Shown: one piece after another, positions 8,140 through 16,050 of the stretch
Layout of the letters: every line of letters starts with the position of its first letter
How positions within the stretch are numbered: the first letter of the stretch is position 1
Assembly: GCF_035510375.1 (NCBI RefSeq)
Contig: NZ_DATKHG010000051.1
Strand: one strand, 5' to 3'
DNA from: Paenibacillus_I sp035510375
GTDB lineage: Bacteria; Bacillota; Bacilli; Paenibacillales; Paenibacillaceae
DNA length: 64,000 bases
The notes under the pieces: generated by a model
The model's input: only the letters and a program-made list of their open reading frames with translations
The model's database searches: none
What the model was told of the DNA's origin: nothing
Program-made: the position numbers and the translations under genes

Positions 8140-8838
8140 ATGGATTTTTTTTCACCCGAATTTTGGACGGCTTTGGTGACCATCATCTTTATCGACCTTG
8201 TCTTGGCGGGTGACAATGCGATCGTCATCGGATTGGCGGCGCGCAACCTGCCGAAACAGCAGCAGAAATCGGCGATTCTTTGGGGGACCGCGGGCGCGGT
8301 CGGTATCCGCATCATCGCTACGGTGCTCGTCGTTTATCTCCTGAACGTGCCTTGGCTTATGCTCGTCGGCGGTCTTCTACTTCTGTGGATCGCCTACAAG
8401 CTGCTGGTGCAACAGGAAGGCGGGCACGACATCAAGGCGGGCAATACACTCTGGCAGTCAGTGCAGACGATCATCATCGCCGACGCGGCCATGGGCATCG
8501 ATAACGTCATTGCGGTGGCGGGCGCGGCGGAAGGGGAACTGACGCTTGTCATTCTCGGCTTGCTGATCAGCATTCCGGTTGTCGTCTGGGGAAGCACGCT
8601 GTTCATCAAGCTGATCAACAGGTTTCCATGGATCGTATACCTCGGTTCCGCTGTTCTCGCCTATACGGCCGCCAAAATGATAACGAACGAGAAGAAGATG
8701 GCGTTTGTATTCGACAGCGGCGCCGTGAAATATTCCTTTGAGGCCGTCATGATCGTCGTCATTTTGCTGGCCGGCTATTGGAGCAACAAAGCGCGCGCCA
8801 ATCGGCCCGCACCGCAAAAAAGCAGAGAATCCCACTAA
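8140..8838 (+). CDS. TerC-family integral membrane protein (second paralogue)
   Basis: 232 residues from ATG 8140 (MDFFSPEFWTALVTIIF), with GGAGAGGGAGGA upstream. The two signature repeats are IDLVLAGDNAIVIGLAARNLP and IIADAAMGIDNVIAVAGAAEGE; the acidic GDN/IDN positions are kept. It resembles YjbE/YkoY-type proteins of Bacillus and ends in a short basic tail. It and the divergent gene at 7336-7989 are paralogues of nearly the same length, so an old duplication is likely. The 3' end overlaps a bidirectional terminator. Confidence 0.92.
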   Translation: MDFFSPEFWTALVTIIFIDLVLAGDNAIVIGLAARNLPKQQQKSAILWGTAGAVGIRIIATVLVVYLLNVPWLMLVGGLLLLWIAYKLLVQQEGGHDIKAGNTLWQSVQTIIIADAAMGIDNVIAVAGAAEGELTLVILGLLISIPVVVWGSTLFIKLINRFPWIVYLGSAVLAYTAAKMITNEKKMAFVFDSGAVKYSFEAVMIVVILLAGYWSNKARANRPAPQKSRESH

Positions 8839-8858
8839 TCGGGATCTCTGCTTTTTTT
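8816..8858. terminator. Bidirectional terminator between terC and thiI
   Basis: Stem GCAGAGAATCCC / GGGATCTCTGC (one bulge) with seven T on the right and six A on the left. It uses the last codons and stop of the terC gene as its left arm and also serves minus-strand thiI. Confidence 0.9.
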
Positions 8859-8876
8859 GCTTGCCGGGTTGCCTAT

Positions 8877-10097
8877 TCAGAACCACTCGTCCTTGCCCGC
8901 GCCCGTCAAACCCGCGCCCGCATCCTCCGGCGTCAGCTTTAACGTCTCCGTCCCCGCGATCGCCCGCTCCACCATCTCTCCGAGACCCGGAATATGGGAC
9001 TCGACCGTCTCGATCACCCGAAGGTTCGGATTCGTTGTCGGCGACTGCGGCACGAACAGCGTACAGCAATCCTCATAAGGCAGGATCGACGTTTCATACG
9101 TTCCGATCCGATCCGCCAAGGCTATAATTTCCTGCTTGTCCATCATGACCAGCGGCCTGAGCAGCGGCAGATCGACGGTTCGCCCGATCACATTCATGCT
9201 GCCTAGCGTCTGGCTCGCGACTTGGCCCAAGCTGTCGCCGGTCACGATCGCAAGCGCGCCTTCACGCAGCGCGATGCGTTCCGCGATCCGCAGCATGGAG
9301 CGGCGCATGAGCGTAATGATCAGCCGGTCTTGCTTGGCCTGGGCGAACGAGGTCTGAATATCGGTAAAATGAACCAGGTGCAGCTTCAGCGGTCTCCCCG
9401 CAAACCGGGAAAGCCGCTTCGCAAGCTCGACGACCTTATCCTTCGCCTGCTCGCTCGTAAACGGATAGCTGTAAAAATGGACCGCCTCGATCTCCAGCCC
9501 CTTGCGCATCGCCGCCCAGCCGGCAACGGGGCTGTCGATGCCGCCCGAGAGCAGCAGCACGGCCTTGCCGTTCGTTCCATAAGGGAATCCGCCGGCGCCC
9601 GGCACGACATCGCTGTAAATGTACGTGTCCTTCGGATGGATCTCCACCCTTAGCTCCACGTCGGGACGCCGAACGTCCACCTTAAGCCCCGGGGTCGCGC
9701 GAAGCACATGCGAGCCCACCAGATGATTCATTTCCTGCGAATCGTGCGGAAAACCTTTCCACACCCTGCGCACCGACACCTTGAAGGTCCGTTCGGCGTC
9801 CGGGAACAGCCGCATGACTTGAAGCGCCCCTTCACGGATCGCTTCCAGCTCCGACTCGACCCGCTTGACCGGACTGAAAGACGAGATGCCGAACAAATCC
9901 TTCAGCCGCTCTGCGACGGCTTCGTAACACTCGCCGTTCAAAGCAACGTATATCCGGCCGTACGTCTTCGTAACCGTCAGCCGACCGAACGACCGCAGCG
10001 ACGCCTGCACGTGGCGAAGCATCTGCGCCTCGAATCGCCCTCTGTTTTTGCCCTTGACCATATATTCGCCGAACCGGAGCAGCACCCTGTCAAACAT
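8877..10097 (-). CDS. thiI: tRNA 4-thiouridine synthase / thiamine sulfur carrier enzyme ThiI
   Basis: 406 residues from ATG 10097 (MFDRVLLRFGEYMVKGKNR), with AGAGGTG upstream. An N-terminal ferredoxin-like/THUMP region is followed by the PP-loop motif SGGIDSP at about 184-190. Length and ending show no C-terminal rhodanese domain, as in B. subtilis ThiI. The enzyme adenylates U8 of tRNA and receives sulfur from a cysteine desulfurase; the partner gene is immediately upstream and overlaps by 8 bases, pointing to translational coupling. Confidence 0.97.
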   Translation of the reverse strand: MFDRVLLRFGEYMVKGKNRGRFEAQMLRHVQASLRSFGRLTVTKTYGRIYVALNGECYEAVAERLKDLFGISSFSPVKRVESELEAIREGALQVMRLFPDAERTFKVSVRRVWKGFPHDSQEMNHLVGSHVLRATPGLKVDVRRPDVELRVEIHPKDTYIYSDVVPGAGGFPYGTNGKAVLLLSGGIDSPVAGWAAMRKGLEIEAVHFYSYPFTSEQAKDKVVELAKRLSRFAGRPLKLHLVHFTDIQTSFAQAKQDRLIITLMRRSMLRIAERIALREGALAIVTGDSLGQVASQTLGSMNVIGRTVDLPLLRPLVMMDKQEIIALADRIGTYETSILPYEDCCTLFVPQSPTTNPNLRVIETVESHIPGLGEMVERAIAGTETLKLTPEDAGAGLTGAGKDEWF

Positions 10098-11289
10098 CGC
10101 GTTCCGCACCTCTCTTTTCAAGCGGCTTGAGCTTCCGAACGACCGTCGCCAGCCGTTCCGTCAACAAGTCAATAGCCCGATCGTCGTGCTCGTCCCCCAG
10201 GCTGAGCCGTATACCGCCGGCTGCGCATGCCCCCTCCCGTCCCATCGCAAGCAGGACGCGGCTCGGGTTGTCCTGCCTGGAGGAGCAGGCCGATTTCGTG
10301 GAGGCGACGACGCCGTGCTTTTCAAGCAAATGAATCGCGACTTCCGGCTTCATGCCGGGATAACAAAAATGAACGATATGCGGAGCCATGGGCGCGTCGA
10401 CGGTGCCGCGTCCGCCTTCGTCCGCCTCCGCCGCCGGCCCGCTCGGCACAAGCTCGGCAATGCCGTCGATCCCCCGCAGCAAACGCGCCCGCAACGCATA
10501 CATCCGGCTTTCGCGCTCGGGCTGCGATTCGATGGCCAAACGCAGCGCTTTGGCCGACGCCACAATCGCCGGCACATTCTCGGTTCCCGCGCGCAAACCG
10601 CCCTCCTGGTCTCCGCCGTGCAGCAGCGCCTCCAGGCCGACGCCGTCGCGCACATACAGCCAGCCCGCGCCTTTCGGACCCCTGAGCTTATGCGCCGATA
10701 CGGTGAACAGGTCGATGCCCCAGTCTACCGGTTCAACCGCTAGCTTGCCCGTGCTTTGCACGCCATCCACGTGAAACAGCGTCTTCGGCCTGCCTTTCAG
10801 CAGCCGCCCGATCGCCTCGACCGGTTGAATCGCGCCTGTCTCGTTATTCACGTGCATTATGCTTACCAGTATCGTGTCGTCAGTCAATGCGGCCTGAACG
10901 TCGCGCACATCGACATGCCCCGTTTCGGACACCGGAATATAAGTGACCCGGAAGCCCTCGCGCTCGAGCGAACGAAACGCCTCGTAAACGGACGGATGCT
11001 CGATTTGCGAGGTGACGAGATGATTGCCGCGCGAGCGGAACGCGCGGGCGGCGCCTTTTACCGCAAGATTGTTGCTTTCGGTTCCGCCGGATGTGAAAAC
11101 CCACTCCTTCGGCTTCGTGCCGAACAGCCCAGCCGCGAGCACGCGCGATCTCTCCATCAGCTTGGCCGCCTCGGCGCCTGCCCTGTGAATCGAAGACGGA
11201 TTGGCGTAATGCAGCTTCATGACGTCCGCCAGCGTCCGGATCACCTCTTCGTGCGGCGGCGTCGAGGCGCAATGATCAAAGTACAGCAC
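10090..11289 (-). CDS. Cysteine desulfurase (IscS/NifS type), ThiI partner
   Basis: 399 residues from GTG 11289 (the frame reads VLYFDHCASTPPHEEV), with GAGAGGGGG upstream. The PLP lysine is in SAHKLRGPKG (about Lys-201) and the mobile catalytic cysteine in STKSACSSR (about Cys-335). Other PLP contacts include TSGGTESNNLA and HVDGVQSTGK. The enzyme releases sulfur from cysteine and passes it as a persulfide to acceptors. Position and overlap with thiI match the dedicated NifZ-ThiI pair of B. subtilis, so tRNA thiolation is the likely task rather than Fe-S assembly. Confidence 0.95.
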   Translation of the reverse strand: MLYFDHCASTPPHEEVIRTLADVMKLHYANPSSIHRAGAEAAKLMERSRVLAAGLFGTKPKEWVFTSGGTESNNLAVKGAARAFRSRGNHLVTSQIEHPSVYEAFRSLEREGFRVTYIPVSETGHVDVRDVQAALTDDTILVSIMHVNNETGAIQPVEAIGRLLKGRPKTLFHVDGVQSTGKLAVEPVDWGIDLFTVSAHKLRGPKGAGWLYVRDGVGLEALLHGGDQEGGLRAGTENVPAIVASAKALRLAIESQPERESRMYALRARLLRGIDGIAELVPSGPAAEADEGGRGTVDAPMAPHIVHFCYPGMKPEVAIHLLEKHGVVASTKSACSSRQDNPSRVLLAMGREGACAAGGIRLSLGDEHDDRAIDLLTERLATVVRKLKPLEKRGAERDV

Positions 11290-11331
11290 AACGATTCCCC
11301 CTCTCTCTGTCGTAATCCCATCGACAAAACG

Positions 11332-11378
11332 AAAAACCTCTATCGCAGCCGCTCCCGTCGAGCGACCGCGCCTAGAGG
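11332..11378 (-). terminator. Terminator downstream of the transglycosylase gene
   Basis: On the minus strand CCTCTA and TAGAGG close a larger GC-rich hairpin (inner arms GGTCGCTC / GGAGCGGC), followed by five T residues. It separates the transglycosylase from the desulfurase-thiI pair, which must therefore have its own promoter or rely on read-through; I see no strong promoter in the 40 bases between. Confidence 0.75.
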
Positions 11379-11426
11379 CGATCATGATGGTTCATGCGGC
11401 GCTGCCGCTGGTACGCACTGCCCGAA

Positions 11427-12212
11427 TCAAACGGCGTACCGATCCATTGCCTTCAACACCTTGCCGACGTAACGCTGCGTTTCCCCCGGCAGGTTCGCCA
11501 GGTTGTTCTCCACATCGGCATCCGTTCGGATTCCGAGCCTGTCTACCCGGCCCGGTCCCGCGTTATAAGCGGCGAGCGCCGCTTTCGTATTGCCGGCGTA
11601 TTTATCCAGCAGGTACGACAGAAAACGGGTTCCCCCTTCGATGTTCTGCATCGGGTCGAAGGAGTCGGTTACGCCCAGACCACGGGCGGTGCCGTCCATC
11701 AGCTGCATAAGCCCTTTGGCTCCGGCGGATGAAACGGCATTCGGATTAAAATTGGATTCCGTATCGATGACGGCCTTGATGAGCGAAGGATTGACGCCGT
11801 GCCGGGCGGCAGCCTGCGCAATCAGCTCCTCGAAGCCGACCGGCCGGCCGGCGGGAGATCCGGCGGCTGTGTCGATCGCGCCAAAGCCGACGAACGCCGG
11901 CGGTGTCGCCGTGCCGGGACCGATGTAGGCAATCGGCAGTTCGCCCGCCGCAGGCTGAACGGCGGCATCGCCCAAGCCGACCAGAGCCACCGGAAGCGAC
12001 GCGCCGGCAATGTCGCCGAGGCTCCCGCCGAATAACGCGTCCGGGGCCGGATCGGCGTCGGCGAGCATCAGCCGGAGCACCGCAGCGAACGGCGTGCCTC
12101 CTCCCGCGGCGACGGAAGACAAGCCGGAACCGCCTGGCGACGACAAATCGACGGCCGGCATTAGTCGGTACTGAAGCATCGTTTTTATTAAACGCGGATC
12201 TACGCTGTTCAT
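11427..12212 (-). CDS. Lytic transglycosylase (SLT) domain protein
   Basis: 261 residues from ATG 12212 (MNSVDPRLIKTMLQYRLMP), with GGGAGG five bases upstream. The C-terminal 120 residues are a Slt-type domain: ARHGVNPSLIKAVIDTESNFNP contains the catalytic Glu, followed by SAGAKGLMQLM and ALAAYNAGPGRVDR. The N-terminal 120 residues are low-complexity Ala/Gly/Pro. No signal peptide is visible, as in some Bacillales homologues such as YjbJ; how it reaches the wall is not evident. It cleaves the MurNAc-GlcNAc bond of peptidoglycan. Followed by a terminator. Confidence 0.9.
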   Translation of the reverse strand: MNSVDPRLIKTMLQYRLMPAVDLSSPGGSGLSSVAAGGGTPFAAVLRLMLADADPAPDALFGGSLGDIAGASLPVALVGLGDAAVQPAAGELPIAYIGPGTATPPAFVGFGAIDTAAGSPAGRPVGFEELIAQAAARHGVNPSLIKAVIDTESNFNPNAVSSAGAKGLMQLMDGTARGLGVTDSFDPMQNIEGGTRFLSYLLDKYAGNTKAALAAYNAGPGRVDRLGIRTDADVENNLANLPGETQRYVGKVLKAMDRYAV

Positions 12213-12357
12213 TTCGGCCTCCCGATGAATCCTTAAAAGCAAAAACAAGCATGCATTTATTTTACACGTTTTCAACGCCCGCGCCTAGTCCTGAATTCGA
12301 CCATAATCGCCCGAACCGGCGCGCCCTTGGACCTAATCGGGGGGCGACATGTGAACA

Positions 12358-12384
12358 ACGGCGGACGAATGATCGCCCGCCGTG
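12358..12384 (-). terminator. GC-rich hairpin downstream of the DUF4190-like gene (weak terminator)
   Basis: ACGGCGG/CCGCCGT, a 7 bp stem seven bases past the stop codon, has no T-run, so termination is uncertain. Nothing else is seen in the gap 12213-12391. Confidence 0.35.
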
Positions 12385-12391
12385 CCCGGTG

Positions 12392-12841
12392 CTATGAGAG
12401 CAAATAGGTGATCGGAATAAAAACGATGTACGCGGCGGCGGCCAACAAACCGATCGTCATCGACCAGACGCCGAGCCCCTTGCTGCCTTGGCGGAATGCG
12501 TAATATCCGATAGCCGCGGCGGTCAAACCGAGCAGAAGCGGCCATACGAACAGCGAAGCGATCGCGAAAGCCAGCGCAAACCAACCCGCTATGCGCGCGG
12601 CGCCGGCCTGCTCCGAACGCGCATCGACCGGCGGCTGCCCCGCCTCCCGCTCCGCATTCGCGCTGGGAAGGCCATAGGTCGGGGAAATCGCGCCGGGAGT
12701 TCGCAGTCCGGTCGGCGGCACGGAAATTTCGGCTGCCATCTCCTCGTTGTCGGTATCCGCATTCATCCCGAGCTCGCGGATCGAAGCCGAAGGCCGGCCG
12801 TCAGCCGATATTTGTCCGGTACGTTCATCGATTTCGCTCAT
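12392..12841 (-). CDS. Small membrane protein, DUF4190-like C-terminus
   Basis: 149 residues from ATG 12841 (MSEIDERTGQISADG), with AAGGAG upstream. The first 85 residues are polar and probably disordered; two membrane segments follow (ARIAGWFALAFAIASLFVWPLLLG and VWSMTIGLLAAAAYIVFIPI), linked by a short AFRQGSKGLGVW loop. This helix-GxxAxxxG-helix arrangement is like DUF4190 proteins. Function unknown. It starts 4 bases after the DUF1540 gene, so the two are co-translated. Confidence 0.7.
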   Translation of the reverse strand: MSEIDERTGQISADGRPSASIRELGMNADTDNEEMAAEISVPPTGLRTPGAISPTYGLPSANAEREAGQPPVDARSEQAGAARIAGWFALAFAIASLFVWPLLLGLTAAAIGYYAFRQGSKGLGVWSMTIGLLAAAAYIVFIPITYLLS

Positions 12842-12845
12842 CGCG

Positions 12846-13058
12846 CTACTCCTTCTTCTGCTCGAAGGTGTGACAGCAAGTGACGGACGCATTTTTGGCG
12901 GTATCCCGATGATCCGTGCCAAGCCCCTCGGCGAATTCCGAACTGTAATCGGCGGACGCATGCTTGTCGATATCGATCATGATCGAATTCGCTACACATT
13001 TGTTTCCTTCGCCCCAATAGGTGCAGTTCGATACGCTGCATTTTACGCCTTCCGGCAT
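12846..13058 (-). CDS. DUF1540 cysteine-rich small protein
   Basis: 70 residues starting MPEGVKCSVSNCTYWGEG. Cysteines are arranged as CSVSNC, GNKC and a late TCCHTF, the pattern of the DUF1540 family common in spore-forming Firmicutes, probably binding a metal ion. The ribosome binding site is GGAGGTGATTTTCT. It forms a tight pair with the downstream membrane-protein gene. Biological role unknown. Confidence 0.88.
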   Translation of the reverse strand: MPEGVKCSVSNCTYWGEGNKCVANSIMIDIDKHASADYSSEFAEGLGTDHRDTAKNASVTCCHTFEQKKE

Positions 13059-13112
13059 AGAAAATCACCTCCGTTATCAAGTTTCCCTTGACGGAGGTGA
13101 CCTATTCCTGCC

Positions 13113-13613
13113 TTATTTTTGCCCCTGCATTCTGCGGTGGGTCATATATTCGCTTTCGTAATACGCCAGTTCCTCGCGAAGGTCTTCATAAATCTTCGAG
13201 ACGCCCAGCACGATGTCTCGGGCCGCCCGGACCGGCTTCGCCCGGAAGCGAATGGCGTCTTGTCCGGTATACGCGTATCGCCCGTCCTCGGAATAGCCTT
13301 CATTCTTCGGGTAAAAATAAGCGTTCACACAATTGTGATAGGTTTCATACAGCGCCCTCTCGGCAAATTCGATATCGAAGTTGGCCCTGCGCAGCGCAAC
13401 GCCCAGCTTCTCATAAGCCACTTCCGTGAAAACGAGCAGATGACGCAGGTCGGACAGCAGTCCTTTGTAGAACGCCGTCGTTTGTTCTCCGTCCTCGGCC
13501 GTTGTCAGTTGAGGCAGCGCGTTTTCATTCAAAAAAGGCTCCAATTGGCTGATTGCCTGTTTCAATTTGTCGTGCGCGGATTCGCTAAGCTGTTTAACAT
13601 TGGCAGATGGCAT
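13113..13613 (-). CDS. YpuI/DUF3907-family protein
   Basis: 166 residues from ATG 13613 (MPSANVKQLSESAHDKLK), with AAGGGGGA upstream. It is helical, with the conserved run YETYHNCVNAYFYPKNE and YAYTGQDAIRFRAKP, and ends with a YYESEY-containing helix. This resembles YpuI (DUF3907) of Bacillus, of unknown function. Divergent from the subtilisin gene, with 188 bases between that must hold both promoters. Confidence 0.75.
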   Translation of the reverse strand: MPSANVKQLSESAHDKLKQAISQLEPFLNENALPQLTTAEDGEQTTAFYKGLLSDLRHLLVFTEVAYEKLGVALRRANFDIEFAERALYETYHNCVNAYFYPKNEGYSEDGRYAYTGQDAIRFRAKPVRAARDIVLGVSKIYEDLREELAYYESEYMTHRRMQGQK

Positions 13614-13801
13614 TATCGGTGTTCCCCCTTCAAGTTCCGAAACAGTCAGGTTCGTCTGTCGCATCATCAACATGGTACCACAAAATACAAGGAAATTGTA
13701 GCTTGGATTCACCCCCCGCGCGTCCGTATATTTTCCCGTCCCGCTTCTAACCCTAAGCGCATGCGGTTCGATAAGCCGGACGTTTGGAGGTTGGGATTGA
13801 G

Positions 13802-15676
13802 ATGATGAAGCGGAGACGTAAATGGATCGGTTTCGGTTTCGCGTTGGCGGCCGCCCTGCTGCTCGCCACCTTCACCCCCTGGCAGGATGACGACACGGGC
13901 CGCAGGCCCGACAACGGCGGCGAGCCCCGTCCGGCTGCAAGCGAGCAGCGGTTCAAAGCGGCGGCGGTACGGCGCGACGCCCAGGCGACGGCGCGCCTGT
14001 GCACGCTGGAATGCGTCCGTGAATTTCGCAAGCTGGCGAACGGCGGCGGCGACGCCGAAATGAAGCGGATGCTCCGATCGCATCCGCATATGGAGTATGC
14101 ACGGATGACCGGGCCTGACGGCAGGCGGAGCGAAGCCGGCAAAATTCCGCCCGAACAGGATCGGAGCATCGTCCGCGAGCTCGATCAGGCGGAGCGGGCG
14201 GCACGGCGGGGCGCGCAATACGAATCCGCCCCCCTGCTTCACGGGGGCCACCGCTACCTCGTGCTGGCGGTTCCCGGCAACCGGGGAGGAGGCGTGGCCG
14301 GCGTCGTCCGGCAGGATATCGTCGATCAAGTGGAACGCCAGCAGAAGCGCAACCTGCGACTCGTTCCCTATCCTTCGGAAGGCAGGTACCGCACCGAATC
14401 GGCGGAGCCGAATACGACCAAGGATATCACCGTCAAGAGCGGCCAGGATAACGGAAACGCCAGCCATTATCATATCGACGAGGTGGTCGTCCGCTTTCGC
14501 ACGCCGCCCTCGGACGAACAGATGAACGCCATCATGCGGCAGATCGACGGCAAAGCCGTACGCAAGCTTGGCTACACGCATGTTTTCACGTCCAAATCGA
14601 TGGACGTTGAGAAGTTGATGCGCTATTTTGCCGAAAGCTGGAAGCCTGTATATGTAGAGCCGCACTATTTGTATTTAACGAACGAGGAGGCCGATGAATC
14701 GCCAGGCGGCGACGGCAAGCCGATCGTGCCGAACGATCTTCTGTACGCGCAATATCAGTGGAATCTTCCGGAGATTGAGACGGAAAAAGGCTGGAACCTG
14801 TCCAAAGGCAGCGAAGAGGTGAAGATAGCCGTGCTGGACACCGGCGTGCAGGCCGACCATCCCGACCTCGTCGGCAAGCTGGCGGAAGGCCTCAACATGA
14901 TCGACGACAATCTCGCGCCGGACGACGATGTCGGACACGGCACCCACGTAGCGGGCATTATCGCCGCCTCTGTCAACAACGGCGAGGGCGTGGCCGGGAT
15001 GTCGTGGTATAACAAAATCATGCCGGTTAAAGTGCTGGACGCCACCGGAGCAGGCACGACCTATTCGGTGGCGGAGGGTATCATTTGGGCGACAGACCAC
15101 GGCGCAAAAGTAATTAACATGAGTCTCGGCAACTACGCCTCAGCCATGTTTCTGCAGGATGCGATCCGCTACGCGTACGACCGAGACGTCGTGCTGATCG
15201 CCGCGAGCGGCAACGACAACACGGACCGTCCCGGCTACCCTGCGGCTTATCCCGAGGTTGTAGCGGTCGCCGCGACGGACGCCCGCGCCCGGAAGGCGGC
15301 CTTCTCCAACTATGGGGATTATATCGACGTCGCGGCGCCCGGCGACAACATTCCAAGCACCTATCCGGGCAACCAATACGCGGCCTTGTCAGGAACGTCG
15401 ATGGCCAGTCCGCATGTAACGGCGCTTGCGGCATTGATCCGCTCGGTCAATCCCGCGCTGACGAACGTCGAGGTTATGGAGCTGCTGAGAACCTCCGCAA
15501 CCGATCTCGGCGACAAAGGCAAGGACGTTTATTTCGGATACGGACAGATCGACGTCGCGCGCGCACTGGAATCGGCCGACCAATCGGCCGATTCTCTCGG
15601 CGGCCTAGCGCAGCGCATGGAGCGCCGCATCGCCTCCCTGAAAGCGCGATATGGATTCGGCGTCCGCGCCGAATAA
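13802..15676 (+). CDS. Exported subtilisin-like serine protease (peptidase S8)
   Basis: About 624 residues from ATG 13802 (MMKRRRKWIGFGFALAAALL; GGAGG lies 11 bases upstream). A signal or anchor helix at about 9-27 is followed by roughly 190 residues with no family I recognise, then an inhibitor I9-like propeptide (IDEVVVRFRTPPSDEQMNA; VEPHYLYLTNEE) and the catalytic domain. The triad is complete: Asp-346 in VLDTGV, His-379 in GHGTHVAG and Ser-533 in GTSMASPHV. The product should be secreted or membrane-tethered and self-processed. It is the only gene between the ypuI-like and rnpB regions and is followed by a repeat-rich spacer. Confidence 0.95.
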   Translation: MMKRRRKWIGFGFALAAALLLATFTPWQDDDTGRRPDNGGEPRPAASEQRFKAAAVRRDAQATARLCTLECVREFRKLANGGGDAEMKRMLRSHPHMEYARMTGPDGRRSEAGKIPPEQDRSIVRELDQAERAARRGAQYESAPLLHGGHRYLVLAVPGNRGGGVAGVVRQDIVDQVERQQKRNLRLVPYPSEGRYRTESAEPNTTKDITVKSGQDNGNASHYHIDEVVVRFRTPPSDEQMNAIMRQIDGKAVRKLGYTHVFTSKSMDVEKLMRYFAESWKPVYVEPHYLYLTNEEADESPGGDGKPIVPNDLLYAQYQWNLPEIETEKGWNLSKGSEEVKIAVLDTGVQADHPDLVGKLAEGLNMIDDNLAPDDDVGHGTHVAGIIAASVNNGEGVAGMSWYNKIMPVKVLDATGAGTTYSVAEGIIWATDHGAKVINMSLGNYASAMFLQDAIRYAYDRDVVLIAASGNDNTDRPGYPAAYPEVVAVAATDARARKAAFSNYGDYIDVAAPGDNIPSTYPGNQYAALSGTSMASPHVTALAALIRSVNPALTNVEVMELLRTSATDLGDKGKDVYFGYGQIDVARALESADQSADSLGGLAQRMERRIASLKARYGFGVRAE

Positions 15677-15709
15677 CGAAGGCGCAGGACGGGCGGCCTT
15701 CCCGCCGGC

Positions 15710-15747
15710 CCGGCTGTTGTCCTGCTAACCGGCTGTTGTCCTGCTAA
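15710..15747. repeat. 19 bp tandem duplication
   Basis: CCGGCTGTTGTCCTGCTAA occurs twice with no gap, at 15710-15728 and 15729-15747. The second copy runs into the first palindrome of the cluster through the shared GCTAA. Confidence 0.9.
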
Positions 15748-15930
15748 CGGCACAGCATGCCGCTAACGGCGGTCAAATGCCGGAAAACGTCCGGCTAACG
15801 GCACGGCGTGCCGCTAATATCGCAATTGTCACCCCAATCCATCGGTTTCGTTTGGTTAGCGGCACGGTGTGCCGCTAACCTAGGGTCTAATGCTCGCAAA
15901 TGCCCGTTAACGGCACTGCATGCCGTTAAC
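15743..15930. repeat. Cluster of four TAACGGCA/TGCCGTTA palindromes
   Basis: Four related inverted repeats lie at about 15744-15766, 15795-15817, 15854-15880 and 15906-15930. The last two are perfect: GGTTAGCGGCAC-GGT-GTGCCGCTAACC (12 bp arms) and GTTAACGGCA-CTGCA-TGCCGTTAAC (10 bp arms). The first two have the same core with G-T type mismatches. Spacing is irregular (about 50, 60 and 50 bases) and spacers are unrelated, so this is not a CRISPR array. REP-like or binding-site function is possible. Confidence 0.85.
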
Positions 15931-15938
15931 GCATCAAC

Positions 15939-15983
15939 AAAAAAACCTCCAAAATCACTTCGTAAAGTGATCTTGGAGGTTTT
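15939..15983. terminator. Long bidirectional hairpin terminator
   Basis: Arms AACCTCCAAaATCACTT and AAAGTGATcTTGGAGGTT form a stem of about 17 bp with one mismatch; an A-run lies on the left and TTTT on the right. It may end plus-strand transcription from the subtilisin side and back up the rnpB terminator. Confidence 0.85.
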
Positions 15984-15998
15984 GTCTTTGCAACAAAT

Positions 15999-16034
15999 AA
16001 AAAAGACCTCGCCCGGACCGGAGTCCTTGAAGGT
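15999..16034 (-). terminator. rnpB terminator
   Basis: On the minus strand GACCT...AGGTC encloses GGAC-TCCG-GTCC and is followed by six T residues, about 17 bases after the 3' end of the RNase P RNA. Confidence 0.75.
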
Positions 16035-16050
16035 CGTGCTGCCGTCGTTG

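Larger units (their letters stand above)
15677..15938. other. Repeat-rich intergenic spacer without genes
   Basis: The stretch after the subtilisin stop codon up to the terminator at 15939 contains no convincing reading frame. It holds a 19 bp tandem duplication and four palindromes built on GGCAC...GTGCC, listed separately. Confidence 0.8.

Noticed and set aside
15743..15930. Possible CRISPR array
   Set aside because: Repeats are palindromic, vary in sequence and have no uniform unique spacers; no cas genes are nearby.
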